The position numbers were made by a program, and so were the translations under genes. The notes under the pieces were generated by a model, which ran no database searches, had not been told where the DNA came from, and saw nothing but the letters and a program-made list of their open reading frames with translations. Of a stretch of 64,000 nucleotides of DNA, positions 1-12,603 are shown piece after piece. The first letter of the stretch is position 1; every line of letters begins with the position of its first letter. The stretch is from Ciborinia camelliae (taxonomy: Eukaryota > Ascomycota > Leotiomycetes > Helotiales > Sclerotiniaceae), in assembly GCA_025890175.1 (NCBI GenBank), contig JANPYM010000004.1, positions 2,830,556-2,894,555 on the forward strand, read 5' to 3'.

Positions 1-3000
1 AGATGATTTTTTTGATTCGTTTTTTTTATTGGGATGAATTTGTATATGTAATTTGATTACTACTGGTAAGGTATATATATATATATATTCATTATCGTTT
101 TTCTCCCCGGTTGTTTATTATTGTTATTCTAATAGCTCTCTCATAGATATAACAAATAATAATATAACAATACAAAACTTATTATCTCTTCTTTAACTAG
201 ATAGGTATATAGAACCTCTCCGGACATCTAGATTGTAGATTTAAGATCCCAAAATATCATCATCGACATTCCTATTCATCTCAAAGGATCTGGATAATAA
301 CATTAGCGGTATTTTTATTTTTCTCGCCCCTCGAATTTGTGTTTAGTTAGATTTCATACCCCATCTTCCCTCTTCCCATCAAAGTATTATACGAAATCGA
401 TTCTAAACAACAGAATGCGGATTCAGAAGAGAGAGTATCTAAATTAATTATATCACTAAACGTATTCTCTAGATATAGTATTAGATATTCTTAGCTAGAG
501 TTTTTGGTTTTGGTGTTCTTTTTAGTTTTAGTTTTAGAGTAAAAATAAATCAAAACGAAACGAAACGAAAGGAAACGAGAGGATCATTTATAGAGTAAAT
601 ACCTACCTATCTAGATAATAGCATTTAGTTGGAATAGAGACTTAGGAATATTTGTGAAGATTTTCGGGAGTGTATGTATTATATATAAAAGAGCTATGGA
701 TATTAATACTTTATATTCTGGAGTCCTCTGCTCTATCCTTGAGATATGTATAGTAATAATTGAAATGTTATATGTGATATAGTTAATAGTTTGATATAGT
801 TGTATTTATCATTATAATTGTTATTGCAATAAACGGAGTGGTTGTTGCTGGCTAACGGATTAATATCACATATTGGAAGAAATGAAGAATATTCATACTC
901 ACTTTCAAAACTCAATTACCTCATCTTAGTTGCTAATTTGAAGTTCTAGGTAAAATAACAGTTTAGATAATGCCAGTGAAAATAGTAGAAGAACTTAAAG
1001 GAGTTGGGTAATAGATAGACGATTTGTATAGCGAGGATATCGCAGATGACAGACGGCCATGAAAGTAAATGGATGTGGATTTTAATTAGCTTCATTATAT
1101 ATGGGAAAGGCGGGGGAGAAGGGTTATTTCTACTTCTGTTATGTGTTTGAGAAAGATAGGAGAGAGTAGCGAGGTGAAAAAAGTGATTCTTGCGGAGTAT
1201 CTCAGATCAGATATATATGACTTAAACTTGAAGTGCATCAAATTTACAATTATTATGAATTTTCTAGTTACAGTGTGTAAATAGCCTGAGACACTACAGC
1301 TCATACAAATCATCCACTGGATTGATTGCAAGACGTTGATTGCAGGAATTAAGCAAGATCTTATTATATAAATCCCACAGTGCCAGTGCCGCGCCTAGAA
1401 ACAATGGTATTAAGATTAGAAAAGGATAACAATTCCACTGAGAGAACTTGGAGTTGAATTGTATTTTGCGAGAATATGGACTCGGGGAAGATACTTATGA
1501 AATAAGAAATAGTGATTTTTTATGTTTATCTGAAACTAATACTTTGAAAACAAGTTGTCATTCTGAGTTCTATCGCTGTCATATAAGTAAAGTATTGACT
1601 TAAATTTCACTTAGCAGCTCAAGTTTCATTGTCATTTCCCGGTATGGATAGGAGGAATCTATATGTTTTTTAAACATCTCACGGAATGATACATAAACTT
1701 ATATAGAGACTACTTGCTCTTAACTTTCCATAAGATTAAACACTTGTTCTACTCGCAGCCATGCTTCAAACAAACTACTCATCCTTTGTTTTGATTCATA
1801 CCAAAAGCCAGATTGTAGATGAAATCTACCTTTTTATATCTCACCATTCCTCACACTTTGATATTTACAGCCAGGCTAGCATATTATAGATGATGCAATA
1901 TCATCATGGGTATTTTTTATAGTATTGCTGGCTTCTCTTCCTCTTATACTTTTTCCTCTCCATTTTCTCGTAACACAAACTTGAACATCCTTTCGACTTA
2001 CAGCCTCAGTTATTATATATATAAAACCATCGAGACCGGTCACCAATGTTACTTGAATCAATATTTATTATCCCATACAAATAGTCCAACACAAGGACTT
2101 GGAGTGTGTTATGTATCATGTTTGACGTATGCCGTGCTTTGAGAATTCGACAGCCTCAAATGGTAATACTGTCAGAAATTGGAACTCAGGTCATGGAATG
2201 TGTTTTACTTACGGGTGAAATAAGAGTTGAGAGGAATAGAGAGAGGATCGTCGTTTTAATTCTCTATTGTCATAAAGTTTTAAGATTTTTATTTTGTTGG
2301 TGGGATTATTGTTATCATTGTCATTTGGTGTAATGAAAAATACATGAAATTGTAAATCTTACCAAGTTGCTAGATCGTAAGTAATATTGCGGTTGATATC
2401 TGCAGTATGTACCTCCAGTCAAAGTCTGTATATCAAGTCGGGAATCATTTCCATATAGCAATCTCAGTGGGAGTTTAAATCATATATGTAAGAATAAAAC
2501 AATCGGAAAAGAGGGCCATTTTTATACATTACAGATGGAATTTAAAATATAGATTTATTGTAGATGATGATTGCGATGAACTTGACTGATGAAACTTCAT
2601 GTTTAAGATATAAGGATCATTTTTCTATTCGAGACTATGTTTGGTGTGTTGTCATATTTTTGGAGTGAATATTTACATATGTGCTTTGTTATAAAAACAA
2701 AAACGATTGATGAATGCATATGTTATTTTCTGTAATAATGTGCGTGAGTTTTCTACACACCCCATAGGGGCGAGACTTTCACAGCTTCCTGTTTTACTTC
2801 AACTGAATGACTTGAATATACGAATTACTCATGTAAAATATGAAGGTACTCATGTCATTGTCGAGAATTGACTTGCGCTGCTGAGTATTCTTTGTTACTG
2901 CCCCTGAATTAGGCGACAACGAGGTAATTTCGCGATGACGAGATAACTTCACGACAGCACCTTGACTGAAGTGCGATACATCACAAAAAACCACATGACG

Positions 3001-3456
3001 GTATTTATTTTCTGATCTCCATTTATTCCAGGACATTTGCCGCTCAGACTCACTAACTAGTAGACACGAATTGATTAGTTCCCCCTAGAGCGTCGACCAA
3101 GGAAGTTACCCCACTTATCTTAACGTCTAATGTATTATTCATTGGCTGAACAGTTTTTCATGACTCGTCGCTATGAACAAATAGATCGTCGTGATGTTTA
3201 GTTCATCCAACTTTTCAAGTCTGTATTGCTTATTGATTGAGGACACATTTCCGCTGCCTTAGGTGTTAAAAGGACACATTCCCTCTTCCTGTTTCCAACA
3301 AAATAATTCAAGTTGCCATTCAATCTACCTCAAATCACCAAAAACAACCTCAATATACCCATATACAAATATCACAATATTAAAGGTATTACCATACAAA
3401 CCACGTTACCCATTCCAACCTCGAACTCATCAACCTCATCTCTACTTATCAACAAC
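1..3456. other. AT-rich intergenic region, no supported gene
   Basis: About 3.4 kb of AT-rich sequence. Open frames are short and fall on both strands without a start context, splice logic or recognisable protein. There is an (AT)n run near 71-89 and a G+A-rich stretch near 545-585. Part of the right end may be the promoter or 5' UTR of the gene at 3457. I see no RNA gene or transposon end here. Confidence 0.6.
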
Positions 3457-4203
3457 ATGCAATTTCCATTTTTCCACAAAAAGGGCGACAGCTCACGATC
3501 CCTAAAAGGAAAAAATAAGAATCAAGAGGAACCGGAACCAGATGTAAATAAATTTGCTACTAATGCATCTGGTTATGGAAGATTAGAAGGGGATTATGCG
3601 GATGATAGAAACATGACCCAGAAGACGCAGTTATATGTGGAGATATCGAATCATTCCTACTCGGATGCTTCTTGCCAAACAAAGTCAAACTCAAACATGT
3701 TCGAGTCCGCTGTTTCCTCGCCATCGAGGAACCAATTGATTGATACAAGCTTTAATGAATCCGATGTCACGTTAACAAGTTCCGAAAGTGCGGATGAAAG
3801 TGCGGATGAAAGTGCGGATGAAAGTGCGTATGGATCTGAGAGTTCATCCATATTGGTGGACGTTGAGGGCAACGAATCAGAAATTCTCAGGACTAGTCGG
3901 CGTAGATCTCAAGATATAGAAGATGAATATAGGGAACTAATATTGAAGCAACTGAGATCAAATCAACCGGTCCTTACTTCCGAATTCCCCGGAAAAGGAA
4001 CTGGGTCGAAGATTTCTTCAGAGGTTTCTAAACCGTCCGGACCTTCCGCGCAGAATATTTCTGTTTCTCATATTGATTCGGTGTTTGAGAAAGCGATGGC
4101 TGCAAATTGGTCAAATACCATGTCACTCTCGGATATATTGGCGGGAATACGTAGTCAAATATTAGAGGAGAATGATGGTTCTTCGGGGACTTTGAAAAGA
4201 TGA
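3457..4203 (+). CDS. hypothetical acidic, serine-rich protein with ESAD repeats
   Basis: Single-exon frame of 248 residues. I place the start at the first in-frame ATG (MQFPFFHKKG); the frame stays open upstream but without an ATG. The product is hydrophilic, rich in Ser, Glu and Asp, and has no signal peptide or membrane segment. Around residues 109-125 lies a perfect short repeat, (ESAD)n, from four tandem 12-bp units (about 3787-3832). The C-terminal third (roughly residues 200-245) looks more ordered (VFEKAMAANW, LSDILAGIRSQI) and could form helices. I recognise no family. The long frame with composition unlike its surroundings supports a real gene. An upstream coding exon cannot be excluded. 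Confidence 0.6.
   Translation: MQFPFFHKKGDSSRSLKGKNKNQEEPEPDVNKFATNASGYGRLEGDYADDRNMTQKTQLYVEISNHSYSDASCQTKSNSNMFESAVSSPSRNQLIDTSFNESDVTLTSSESADESADESADESAYGSESSSILVDVEGNESEILRTSRRRSQDIEDEYRELILKQLRSNQPVLTSEFPGKGTGSKISSEVSKPSGPSAQNISVSHIDSVFEKAMAANWSNTMSLSDILAGIRSQILEENDGSSGTLKR
3787..3832 (+). repeat. 12-bp coding minisatellite (ESAD repeat)
   Basis: The unit GAAAGTGCGGAT is repeated about four times in tandem, the last copy ending in TAT instead of GAT. It keeps frame and encodes Glu-Ser-Ala-Asp. In-frame 12-bp units are prone to copy-number change. Confidence 0.85.
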
Positions 4204-5121
4204 ATGGGTCTGATTCGAGCTGCGATGGCTGCACGGAACGAAATGAAGAGATGAGCTTAATTGATTATCAGATCGATAGCTGAAGAACTGTATTGGAAAG
4301 GGTTTACCAATAACAATGATCTATTCTCTCGCATTAACAATAAACGCTTGTTATGTCTACTGGGTATTATGAATATACTCCATATCTCGGAAAAGTTTGA
4401 AGCGTTAAATCTATTTGCAACATTAGTTTTGTTTGGAATATCAGGTTTTGTTTAAAGATCAAGAAACTTTCAGACATCGATATCTTTTCATGCTAGACGG
4501 CAGTCTGGATTATTCGCAAGCATATAGAAAACTGAAAAAGATTTTGAATTAAAATTGTATTGTTGCGCTGGTGTATTTAGTTCTCGAGTCGGTAGGCAAC
4601 TGCACTAGTTTCACGTGTTAGCTCATATATAAATGCGAAGCAGAGGATGATGAAAGCAAGAGTATGAGAAATGCGAGTATGAGAAGAAGCTGGAGATGAG
4701 ATGGAAGTTTCGAGATAAAAGTCACACAGGAGAGATTGAGGGTGATGGATGTGAAATATGGAGTTGGGTTGAGATTTATTGATATGTCCAAGTAAATAAT
4801 AAGCTGGCATGCTCCAAAGATTCACTCGAGAGTGTTCATATTTATACTATAACATGCGCCATTGTCGATATTTCAGCTTAGTTATCATCATAAATTCATT
4901 TGCCTACTAGAATTACAAATGTTAGAACGAGAAGTTGTATAGTGATGCTTATTATATTTTAATGAACTCTTAAATTTGGGAGTGATGAAAAGAATCTACA
5001 GTTATCTTCTGGCTATTTACCCTCTTGAATAGGTGCCACTCTTAGTTGTCAATGGTAATGTTCGTTATTCATTCTAGTTTATATACTTTTGTGGTAAGGA
5101 GCAAACAGAGATAAGATGTGA
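4204..5121. other. intergenic, nothing identified
   Basis: AT-rich sequence after the hypothetical gene. Short frames (4261-4455 plus, 4577-4825 minus) lack start context, conserved features and splice partners. I see no RNA gene or repeat. Confidence 0.5.
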
Positions 5122-5532
5122 GTGTTCAAGGAGAGTAGGAAGAACCCATTTTTATCATTCAGTAACCTAGAAGAGAAACTTGGAGTCACACAATTCAACT
5201 ATATGTCCCATAAACCTTGGATATATAAAGCACAAGTTCTAGAACATGATGAGATTAAACAGTATTGGGTAACCAATACAGAAGATCAATCAAGTATTCC
5301 ATTTGAATATTCTGAGACAAAACTTTCTGGTGCAGAATTACTCTCGACTTCTATCTTTCTTTTTATTGAACTTTCCCTTATATATACCGTTTATATATAT
5401 ATACGTTGCTCTTCTGTTGAGCTGTCGTTTTTATTGACATTCTCTTTATCAATAATAACCTATATTAAAATGAAGTCAATCACAAAACAATTCAACTTCC
5501 CCGCCTATCACTCCCCTGGGTATACTTTGTAA
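5122..5532 (+). pseudogene. coding-like fragment, hypothetical, possibly a gene remnant
   Basis: An open frame of 136 codons with protein-like composition in its first 75 codons (for example GVTQFNYMSHKPWIYKAQV), then a hydrophobic stretch that could be a membrane segment or read-through into non-coding DNA. The frame does not open with ATG; the first in-frame ATG is at 5203. The ATG at 5115 is followed at once by TGA. No family recognised. It could be the last exon of a gene with an unseen 5' exon, or a decayed copy. Confidence 0.3.
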
Positions 5533-6120
5533 TTTCCATAGTAGTTCAGCCCAACTTCCAACAAATAATAAAGATAGAGATATTCTTAAAGTAGCTGCCC
5601 CTGTCTCTACAACGTCCGACTGCATTCTTCGATATACTCTCAAAGCTGCGCAATGCGCTTGTTTATATACTACAATGTTGTAGAAACAGCTAGCACTCCA
5701 ATCCGAACAGTGAATGGATTATTCAGTACTATCAAACATGGCGGCATTGGCCATTCCTATCATGTTATCCGGAAATGCTTGCTTGTATGGAGAGCCCTAA
5801 CTTAACCTGATCAAGCCCCACATCGCATCATGATTTCCGAGAAAGGGAAGAGTAGATGAAGTATAAAAGAAAATGCCAGGCCCATGATCTCGGTGTATAC
5901 TCATACTTGAGGAGTAATTGATCCTGATAGGAGCATTGGTTGACTTAAATTATCTGTGGTCCTCTAATCTAGCCGTGACACACACCATCGAATGTTCAAG
6001 CAGTAAGTTCATATTGCGGGGAGACTGGACTCATTATCCACCGCGAGTGAAAGTTTCATCGTCAATTCTGAGATTATTCTTCACTTTAGATGGTGAAGCG
6101 TTTTTGCTGCCAATTATCAA

Positions 6121-6531
6121 TCATTCACGGTAATCATCATGGACTTTCATATCTTCACCACAGCACAAAAATGTTGGATTAATATTCCAGTCGTTCACCT
6201 CCGCCCATAGCACTACAGTAGGTAGTAAGTTACAATTGGGCAAGGTCGCTGCCATGTATTCTGAATTTGGAATTGGAATTGAGAAGAGTTGGTCATTCGA
6301 TCGACTGTAATTCATGGAGCATTTATATTCCCAAAGCATGACCGTAGCGATGTTGTGAAATATAGGAGTCATTTCTCCATGTATCATACGAAGATGATAT
6401 TTGGTTGGTACCACTGGCAGATACTCAACAAAAATTGGTATATAATCTCCTGAACGACTTTTTGAAGCAAGATCTTGAGATATGGAGTTTCTCTGCCTTG
6501 ATCCAATATTGGATATATGGGAATCTGTCAA
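6121..6531 (-). pseudogene. coding-like fragment, hypothetical, 5' end not found
   Basis: A minus-strand frame of about 135 codons ending at 6121, with ordered-looking sequence (YIPIFVEYLPVVPTKYHLRM, LPTVVLWAEVNDWNINPTFL) unlike the random frames around it. It does not start with ATG. An intron acceptor (CTCTTGACAG) lies at its 5' edge near 6522-6531, so it may be a 3' exon whose first exon I could not find. No family recognised. Confidence 0.35.
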
Positions 6532-7568
6532 GAGTATGACTTCGATCAGGTGTATGATGGAAGTATAGGATAGGATTAAGGTAGTAGTAGTAGAATATTG
6601 TGTAGCAGTATTGTATTATTAATACCGTTGTCCCGTACGTGGGGCGGACGCGATCGCTAGCGGCTGCGTACGTTACGTTACGTTAGGTTAGGTTATATAG
6701 TAACCGTCTCCAACAACAGAATCTTTTATTTCACAACAAACATGATATCATCTTAGCAGCCCAGAAAAACTCGGGGGGAAAGCTTCAGATAGTGCAAATG
6801 GTTTGAATTGGGGGGGGTAATTCGATCTTATACGATGATAAAGATTCATATACCTGGCACTGCCATCAGATTGAGGTATGTTGTCATTATAATCCACCAT
6901 TAAGCCTCGACAACGACGTTTGACATGACACCATTTTGATAACTTCCTCATCAGAGCTTAAATTGTCCACCACAAGTCTACAGCCGAGAAGAGCGACACT
7001 CGTCGTTCACCCAGTTACCCGCCCTTGCCCCACGTACCAGTATTTCATATTTGTGAATATGGGAGTGATTGATAGACAAGAAACTGGGTTAAATACCTTT
7101 CAAACTACAACGGTTCTTCTCAACCACTCGATGAGGCCGCTGAGGTACTCAGTCAATATCTCTATATTTAGTGCGGGGCTTATCAGAGACCTTGGCAGTC
7201 GAAATTCTGGCATGTTTAAAAGTTCATATGTTAAACGATACTCAGCGTTTCTGTTTAGTAAGATAGTCCTTATTTGAAATCATTCAAATGAAATTTCAAT
7301 CTACAATAGCATTGTGACAAGCGCCTTCAGCTCAGATCTCTAGGCTAGTAGGTGACTAACTTATTTCTTCTCTGCGTGCTTGCTGTTCTGGAGGCTGCGA
7401 GTTGATTCCCCCAGGAATCAGAAAGTAGAATGTATATGCAAATTGGCAGCAAAGACTCTTGGGCTTGTCGTCATAGAAACTTAGCCATTATCGTTAATCA
7501 TTATTTTGCAACGCAGCCCAAAACCCCATGATCAAAAAAGCTCCTTATAAATATTTCTATATTAAGCT
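6532..7568. other. intergenic, nothing identified
   Basis: Contains short ACGTTACGTTAGGTT-type repeats near 6668-6698 and small frames (6748-6951 minus, 6936-7277 plus) with no coding signs. Nothing else can be supported. Confidence 0.5.
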
Positions 7569-7993
7569 TAGAGATGGGCATAGGGTAGGGTATACTTGGG
7601 GTAATCTGGGGTAAAACCCGGCGGGTTGATCATCCTACTTTTTTTTCGCAGAGTAGAATAATCATTTTGTAAAATGCTTCGGGTATCCGAGATACTCGCG
7701 GGTATATATTATGTGATCGTTTAGGGGGAAAGGGGGTGGAAAAGATAAAAAAAAAAAGGAAATAAGGATTAGGGTTAGGGTTAAAATTAGTATTTGGAAA
7801 ATGGAAGTAAATATAAAATTGGAAATAGCTTCAACTTTAAACAACAATATTAAACGATTACATGATATATATTTGCGGGTATTTCGAATACCCGCAGGTT
7901 TTATAGAGTAACCACCCTATAGAATTCAGTAGGGTAGGGTAAATCACTCGGAAAGGTGAAATACCCCGGGTAGGGTACGGATGCCCAACCCTG
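7569..7993. mobile_element. non-autonomous hAT-like element (MITE), about 425 bp
   Basis: The ends are imperfect terminal inverted repeats: the left end reads TAGAGATGGGCAT, and the right end read on the minus strand is CAGGGTTGGGCAT (10 of 13 match). Both continue inward to a GGGTAGGG/GGGGTA-rich block. The flanking 8-bp sequences, ATTAAGCT (7561-7568) and ATCAAGCC (7994-8001), match at 6 of 8 with two C/T differences, as expected for an aged 8-bp target duplication of a hAT element. The interior has no transposase frame. It includes a near-perfect palindrome (GCGGGTATT/AATACCCGC, about 7875-7894) and two TTAGGG units near 7769. hAT assignment is inference from the TIR style and 8-bp TSD. 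Confidence 0.5.
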
Positions 7994-9383
7994 ATCAAGC
8001 CCATCCATATTATTAAAAGCCAATCTCCACCAGAAATCCTGAAACAAACCAACGCGCGTTTTCGAAGAAACTTAATCACAAAAGAATCAGTTAAAAACTT
8101 CTTATATAGCCACGTCGGGCTTAAAAATAGGCCAATCTTCTCTTTCAAGCAAGGTCTGGTCTTTCCTCTCATACCTCGACTTTTGTAAAAATTGTGGCAT
8201 TTCTTTTAGTACTCATGTTTTGCATAAAGCTATAAAAAGATTCTATTTTCGAATCAATAGATTTCCCGGCATCGAATATATACACTGTTCGGGGGAGTTA
8301 CAGGTGCGCTGGGCTGGGCTAGTCACTATGATGGCTAGAGTAATTTGAAGTGGTTTCTTGCAAGACTCTTGTCATATGAAACTGCATCAAGGATCTCAGA
8401 AATATGACTGATCGGATGAGAAACATTCGCTGCCGAATACCGTCAGGTTCATTTGCCCCAAACTTTACTCTTGGCTTCTCACTACCAAATCAGACTCCGT
8501 CGTTGTCGGTCTTATATCCATACATCCTATTATTCATTAGCCATTACCCCATGAAAACAACCTTCCATTCCCATCTCTTCGCACCATATCTCTAGCGGAT
8601 TCCTCCCTAAAATCAGCAAACACAGGAGCCGACGCTTCAACGAGTGAATGAAAGCTTCCTATATATAATTCAAGGTAGTTCTCATCGAATATGATCAAAG
8701 AACGACCCAAAGCTTTATGCGTTCATATATACTCTGCTTCACTCAGTCTAAAGATGACCCCAAGGAGCAATCCATCCCTTAAGGAAAATTCGCCATGTAG
8801 AATGCGGAATATTCAAATGATCGGACCGCCAAAACGCACCATTCGATTTAGTATGAAAGTGAAATTTAGATACAGTATATAAGAGCCCCTCCATCCTCCT
8901 TTTCTCCTTTTCCTCATGTAATCGTTAAGGGTAAAAATTATAAAGCAGATTGTCAAGGTGGTGTTGGCTGAATCGCTTCTATAGCCAGTGAAGAGATTAT
9001 TCGCCATATGCTGAGCTTAGGATTATACTATACACTACAGGAACAAGTAACATCCAAAGAAGTGATTTGCAGAGTGTGGTATGAGAATCGTCGCTATCAG
9101 AACTTCTACTCTCGCCATCTGACAAATATATATATATATATATAATCGCCATCAACATATGCCATACCCACTATCGATCCATCAAGAGCCCCCTCGAAAA
9201 ACCACACCCAACACTCCAGCGCAAGGATTTCATTCCAGCATCCCCCATTCCACCCCACTCTTCATAGTATAGCATAGTACAAAGAAAAGAAAAAGAACAG
9301 AAAAAAGATCCCGACATCCTCAAACCAGTAGAGAAATTGCAATAACGATTATATACGACTTAACAAACAAAAACCTAGACAAG
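7994..9383. other. intergenic, nothing identified
   Basis: Small frames on both strands show no coding character. An (AT)n run lies at about 9127-9145. Confidence 0.5.
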
Positions 9384-9596
9384 ATGACTTCATACACTAA
9401 CCAGCCGATGCACCCAGACCCCAAAGCGATCCAACCCCGCACAAGCATACCAACCATACCAACCATCCAATTCCAGCCGACCATCCGACCATCCGATCCA
9501 CCGAACTTAGAACCGAGGCCCATTCTTCAATCCAATCCAGATGCGAGTAGAATATATGCACACCAAGCATCCCAACCAGCACACGATATTTATTGA
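9384..9596 (+). CDS. possible small proline-rich protein, 70 aa
   Basis: Frame opening with ATG in a reasonable fungal context (CAAGATGAC) and ending at TGA. The product is rich in Pro, Gln, Ile and Thr, without hydrophobic segments. Much of its middle comes from short DNA repeats (ACCAACCAT and GACCATCC units), so the frame could be fortuitous. No family recognised. Confidence 0.25.
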   Translation: MTSYTNQPMHPDPKAIQPRTSIPTIPTIQFQPTIRPSDPPNLEPRPILQSNPDASRIYAHQASQPAHDIY

Positions 9597-10494
9597 TGAG
9601 ATAAGGAAAGAGCAGAGCTACATGGCAGTCTAGGAAGACGAAGACAGATTGATATTGGGAGAAGTCTCTGGAGTAAAAACCTGTGGCCTTTCATGCATGC
9701 ATGTACTCTACGAGACTTCATTTTGGGCATATATTTAGACATCTCATGTTAATATTTTGTTTTCGCCATCCATCTTAGGACCGATCTCATACACCACCGT
9801 TGAAATACCTATTTCTGGGAAGGAAACCAATCTACCAGATATCTATTTCTTTCCCAGACACCATCCATCAACTCACCCCACCCCACCCACGAAACAAATT
9901 TCTGTTCTCGAGATCATCATATTGGAAAGAAAAACAAAAGATTCCAGTTCCGTCATATTCCTACAAATCAGAATTTCACTTGCCTTCTTTCCTCTCTGAC
10001 TAGGTACTCCTAGCTCAGCTCAAAATAACCGTTGCATGAACATCAGCAGTGTCCTAGAACTGCGAGTATCGCCATCGGAAATATCTCGTTCTAGGAAGAG
10101 CCGGGGATAAAAGTAGGAGCGCTAACTCCCCAAGTTCAGTTTATAAACCACGGACACCCTCCTTTCGAAACAATAGAGCTACATAGCTCACACAAAATGT
10201 ATCCGCATTTCTATTTCAAGGTGATAAATTTCCTCTCTAATCCAAAAGGTATAACAAACTCATAGCATCCATTGATTCCCCCCATTGCAGCCAAAGAATC
10301 CTTCCTTCCATCCACTTTTCGTTGCATTGCATAATGCTTTAGAAGCAGCACAAATAAAAAAACTCATAATACCTAGACGCCATGATGCCCTATGAAAAAT
10401 AAGAAAATGATCGAATACAACAGCCCCCGCCTCATATCTCATCATCGATCTCTATTGTACACTTCCCCTTGTTGATGCAGGATCGGGTCAAGAT
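9597..10494. other. intergenic / likely 3' UTR of the CDC50 gene
   Basis: The right part lies just downstream of the minus-strand CDC50-like gene and probably holds its 3' UTR. Small frames here look fortuitous. Confidence 0.5.
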
Positions 10495-12027
10495 CTAGCC
10501 GATGTTCCCACCCATTTCACGTCCACTCGTAGTCGCCGTTGAAGGGTTCTCATTATTCCAACTCAAATATGTATGATCACCGAGTTTTCTTGGTTTGATA
10601 AGATGGGTGACGGTGAAGAGTGTGCCGAGTAGGATACAGAGGCCGCCGACGACAATGTAGGCGATGCCCAAGAAAGGATTCTTTCCCCCCATAACAGTTC
10701 GAGTGGAGATGATGATAGATTTAGTGCCACCGTATTCAGTAACGTTGAAGACTGTGGATTGTTAGGAAATTTGAATAGAAAGATGAAGATCGAGAACTTA
10801 CGATGTGTGACGTTCACTTGGTATTGTCCAGCTATCATGGCATCATTGTCATTTCTTTGCACCAATTTACTGAATGTTGGCAAACCAGCCAATCTCATCC
10901 AAACTTGGAATGCTTCATCGTTCTCAAGATCAGGGTGGTAATCATCGCTATAATTGTTTGGATATCGTTCCACCCAGTTTGGAGGAACAATGACATCTGT
11001 CCAATTATATTTTGTTGGGCCATACAGTGCTCTATCACTACTCCAAGACACATCCGAATTATTCTTCATTGGATATACTTCGGTACCATTGCTGCTGGTT
11101 TGGTTTGCGTTTGGAAGATTGAGGATCAATGGATTTGTGAATGTATCATTAAAGACGGAGTTTGGAGCTAGACCACAGGGATAATATGGCTTGTCGACAC
11201 CATTGTCATTTACGGTCGTGAGTGGCGTGCAATCGCTAGCATGGATAGTGCTTGCTGAAACGGCTTTCCCGGAAAGCTGGTTGGAGTCAAAAGATTTGGC
11301 ATATCGTCGATGGTTTTGATAGAAGTTGGTTAGTTTATAGTAGAATAAAACGGGAGGTTCCATTTCGGTCCGTATCGGGAATGTGAGTCGACATTGTACA
11401 GCTGGGACACTGGCATGCGCGATAGTGCCGTTATAGTACGTTTGGTTGATATCTCGTCTACACCATTGCGGAGCAGTTCCCTCATATGCATATGGTTTTT
11501 TGAAATGCATAATGACGTTACTAGAAGGCATAACACCCCCAGTATCGATAGAGTCCTCGCAGATTGGCGCATCTGTATGACATCTCGAATAATCAAGCAC
11601 AATTTCTTGGACCTATCCCGAAACATCAGTTATGTCCTTATCAAAACTACTGCTGCCGAAGTCGCCCTTTTACTGACCACACTACTCGCATATAACAACC
11701 CTCCACCAATTGGCGCGAATATGATTCCGATGGCGAAGAATAATGGAAGTACGGTTTTTGGTGTGAGAATGGGTCTTGCATCGTGTCAGCTTCATTTTCG
11801 CGCAATAAATCTCGAGCGCCACTCACTGCCATGCCTTCAATCTTTGTTGTCTGAATGCTGTATCTATTTATCGCGAGAAATTATCAGTATGTCAATCCTA
11901 TGTATAGCATCATGGATTCCTCACTTGCTGGCCTTCTACTCTTCGTCTTTCCTTTGTCCGGATGTAGATGGGGGTCCTGCGAACTGATCGAGTCTTCCTG
12001 TTGCATTTCTGGTGCTTGATCAGCCAT
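10495..12027 (-). CDS. CDC50/LEM3 family P4-ATPase (flippase) beta subunit
   Basis: Five exons on the minus strand: 12027-11925, 11863-11827, 11774-11681, 11612-10802 and 10751-10495, summing to 1302 nt (433 aa). Family diagnostics: the N-terminal signature [19 protein letters not shown] is split across exons 2 and 3. It is followed by a first membrane segment (about residues 56-78), then VQEIVLDYS, a long lumenal domain with several Cys and Asn-X-Ser/Thr sites, and a second membrane segment near the C-terminus ([17 protein letters not shown]). The motif [21 protein letters not shown] closes the protein. Cdc50/Lem3 proteins bind P4-ATPases such as Drs2 and Dnf1, are needed for their ER exit, and so support phospholipid flipping. 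Which paralogue (Cdc50 or Lem3) I cannot say. The third donor (GTGGTC) is weak, but phase and conservation agree. Confidence 0.93.
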
Positions 12028-12603
12028 CTTGCAGATAACTTGCGATCATTAACCGGATGTATTATCTGGTATTCTCCCTTGGTGTAAGTCGCAGAAGATT
12101 CCAAACAGTGGCTGGATTGTGGTAATTGTTTGAAGTTGTCGTCGCCTATGATGCTGATTGCGCCGCTGAAGTCCGGCCGCTGCCGGGATTTAAATTTAGT
12201 TCACCTCAGCCACACCTGGGAGAGTTCCAGCCACAGTAAGGAGAAATGGAGCCGAGGATGTAAGATTTATAGAAATACGAAGCACTATCGATGAGAAAGA
12301 TATCAAAGACACGTTTTCAAAGTATTGTATCTAGGTAGGTAGTTGATTAATCTTGGTAAAGTCATCGCTAATTTCACGGTGTCTCTATTGACCGTAAACT
12401 CGTAGCTGTATTATGTATTGCATGTTTCCCGTAACCGGCCTGCTAAAACAGTAGCTACAAATACTCCTAACAGCAATCCGACCAACTCCCCAACTCTACT
12501 CTATAGGGGCATCCGGTTATCTTGTATATCTATACTCCCACCAAACACCCATACCATCCCATATTTACTCCTCGTATTAATCACAAATTACTCGTGGGAT
12601 CAA
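12028..12603. other. intergenic: CDC50 promoter and 3' region of the Sae2-like gene
   Basis: A 576-bp gap between two tandem minus-strand genes. It must hold the CDC50 promoter and the 3' UTR of the Sae2-like gene. I see no clear TATA box or other element. Confidence 0.5.

Noticed and set aside
10803..11987. Plus-strand frames opposite the CDC50 gene
   Set aside because: Antisense shadows of a well-supported minus-strand gene.
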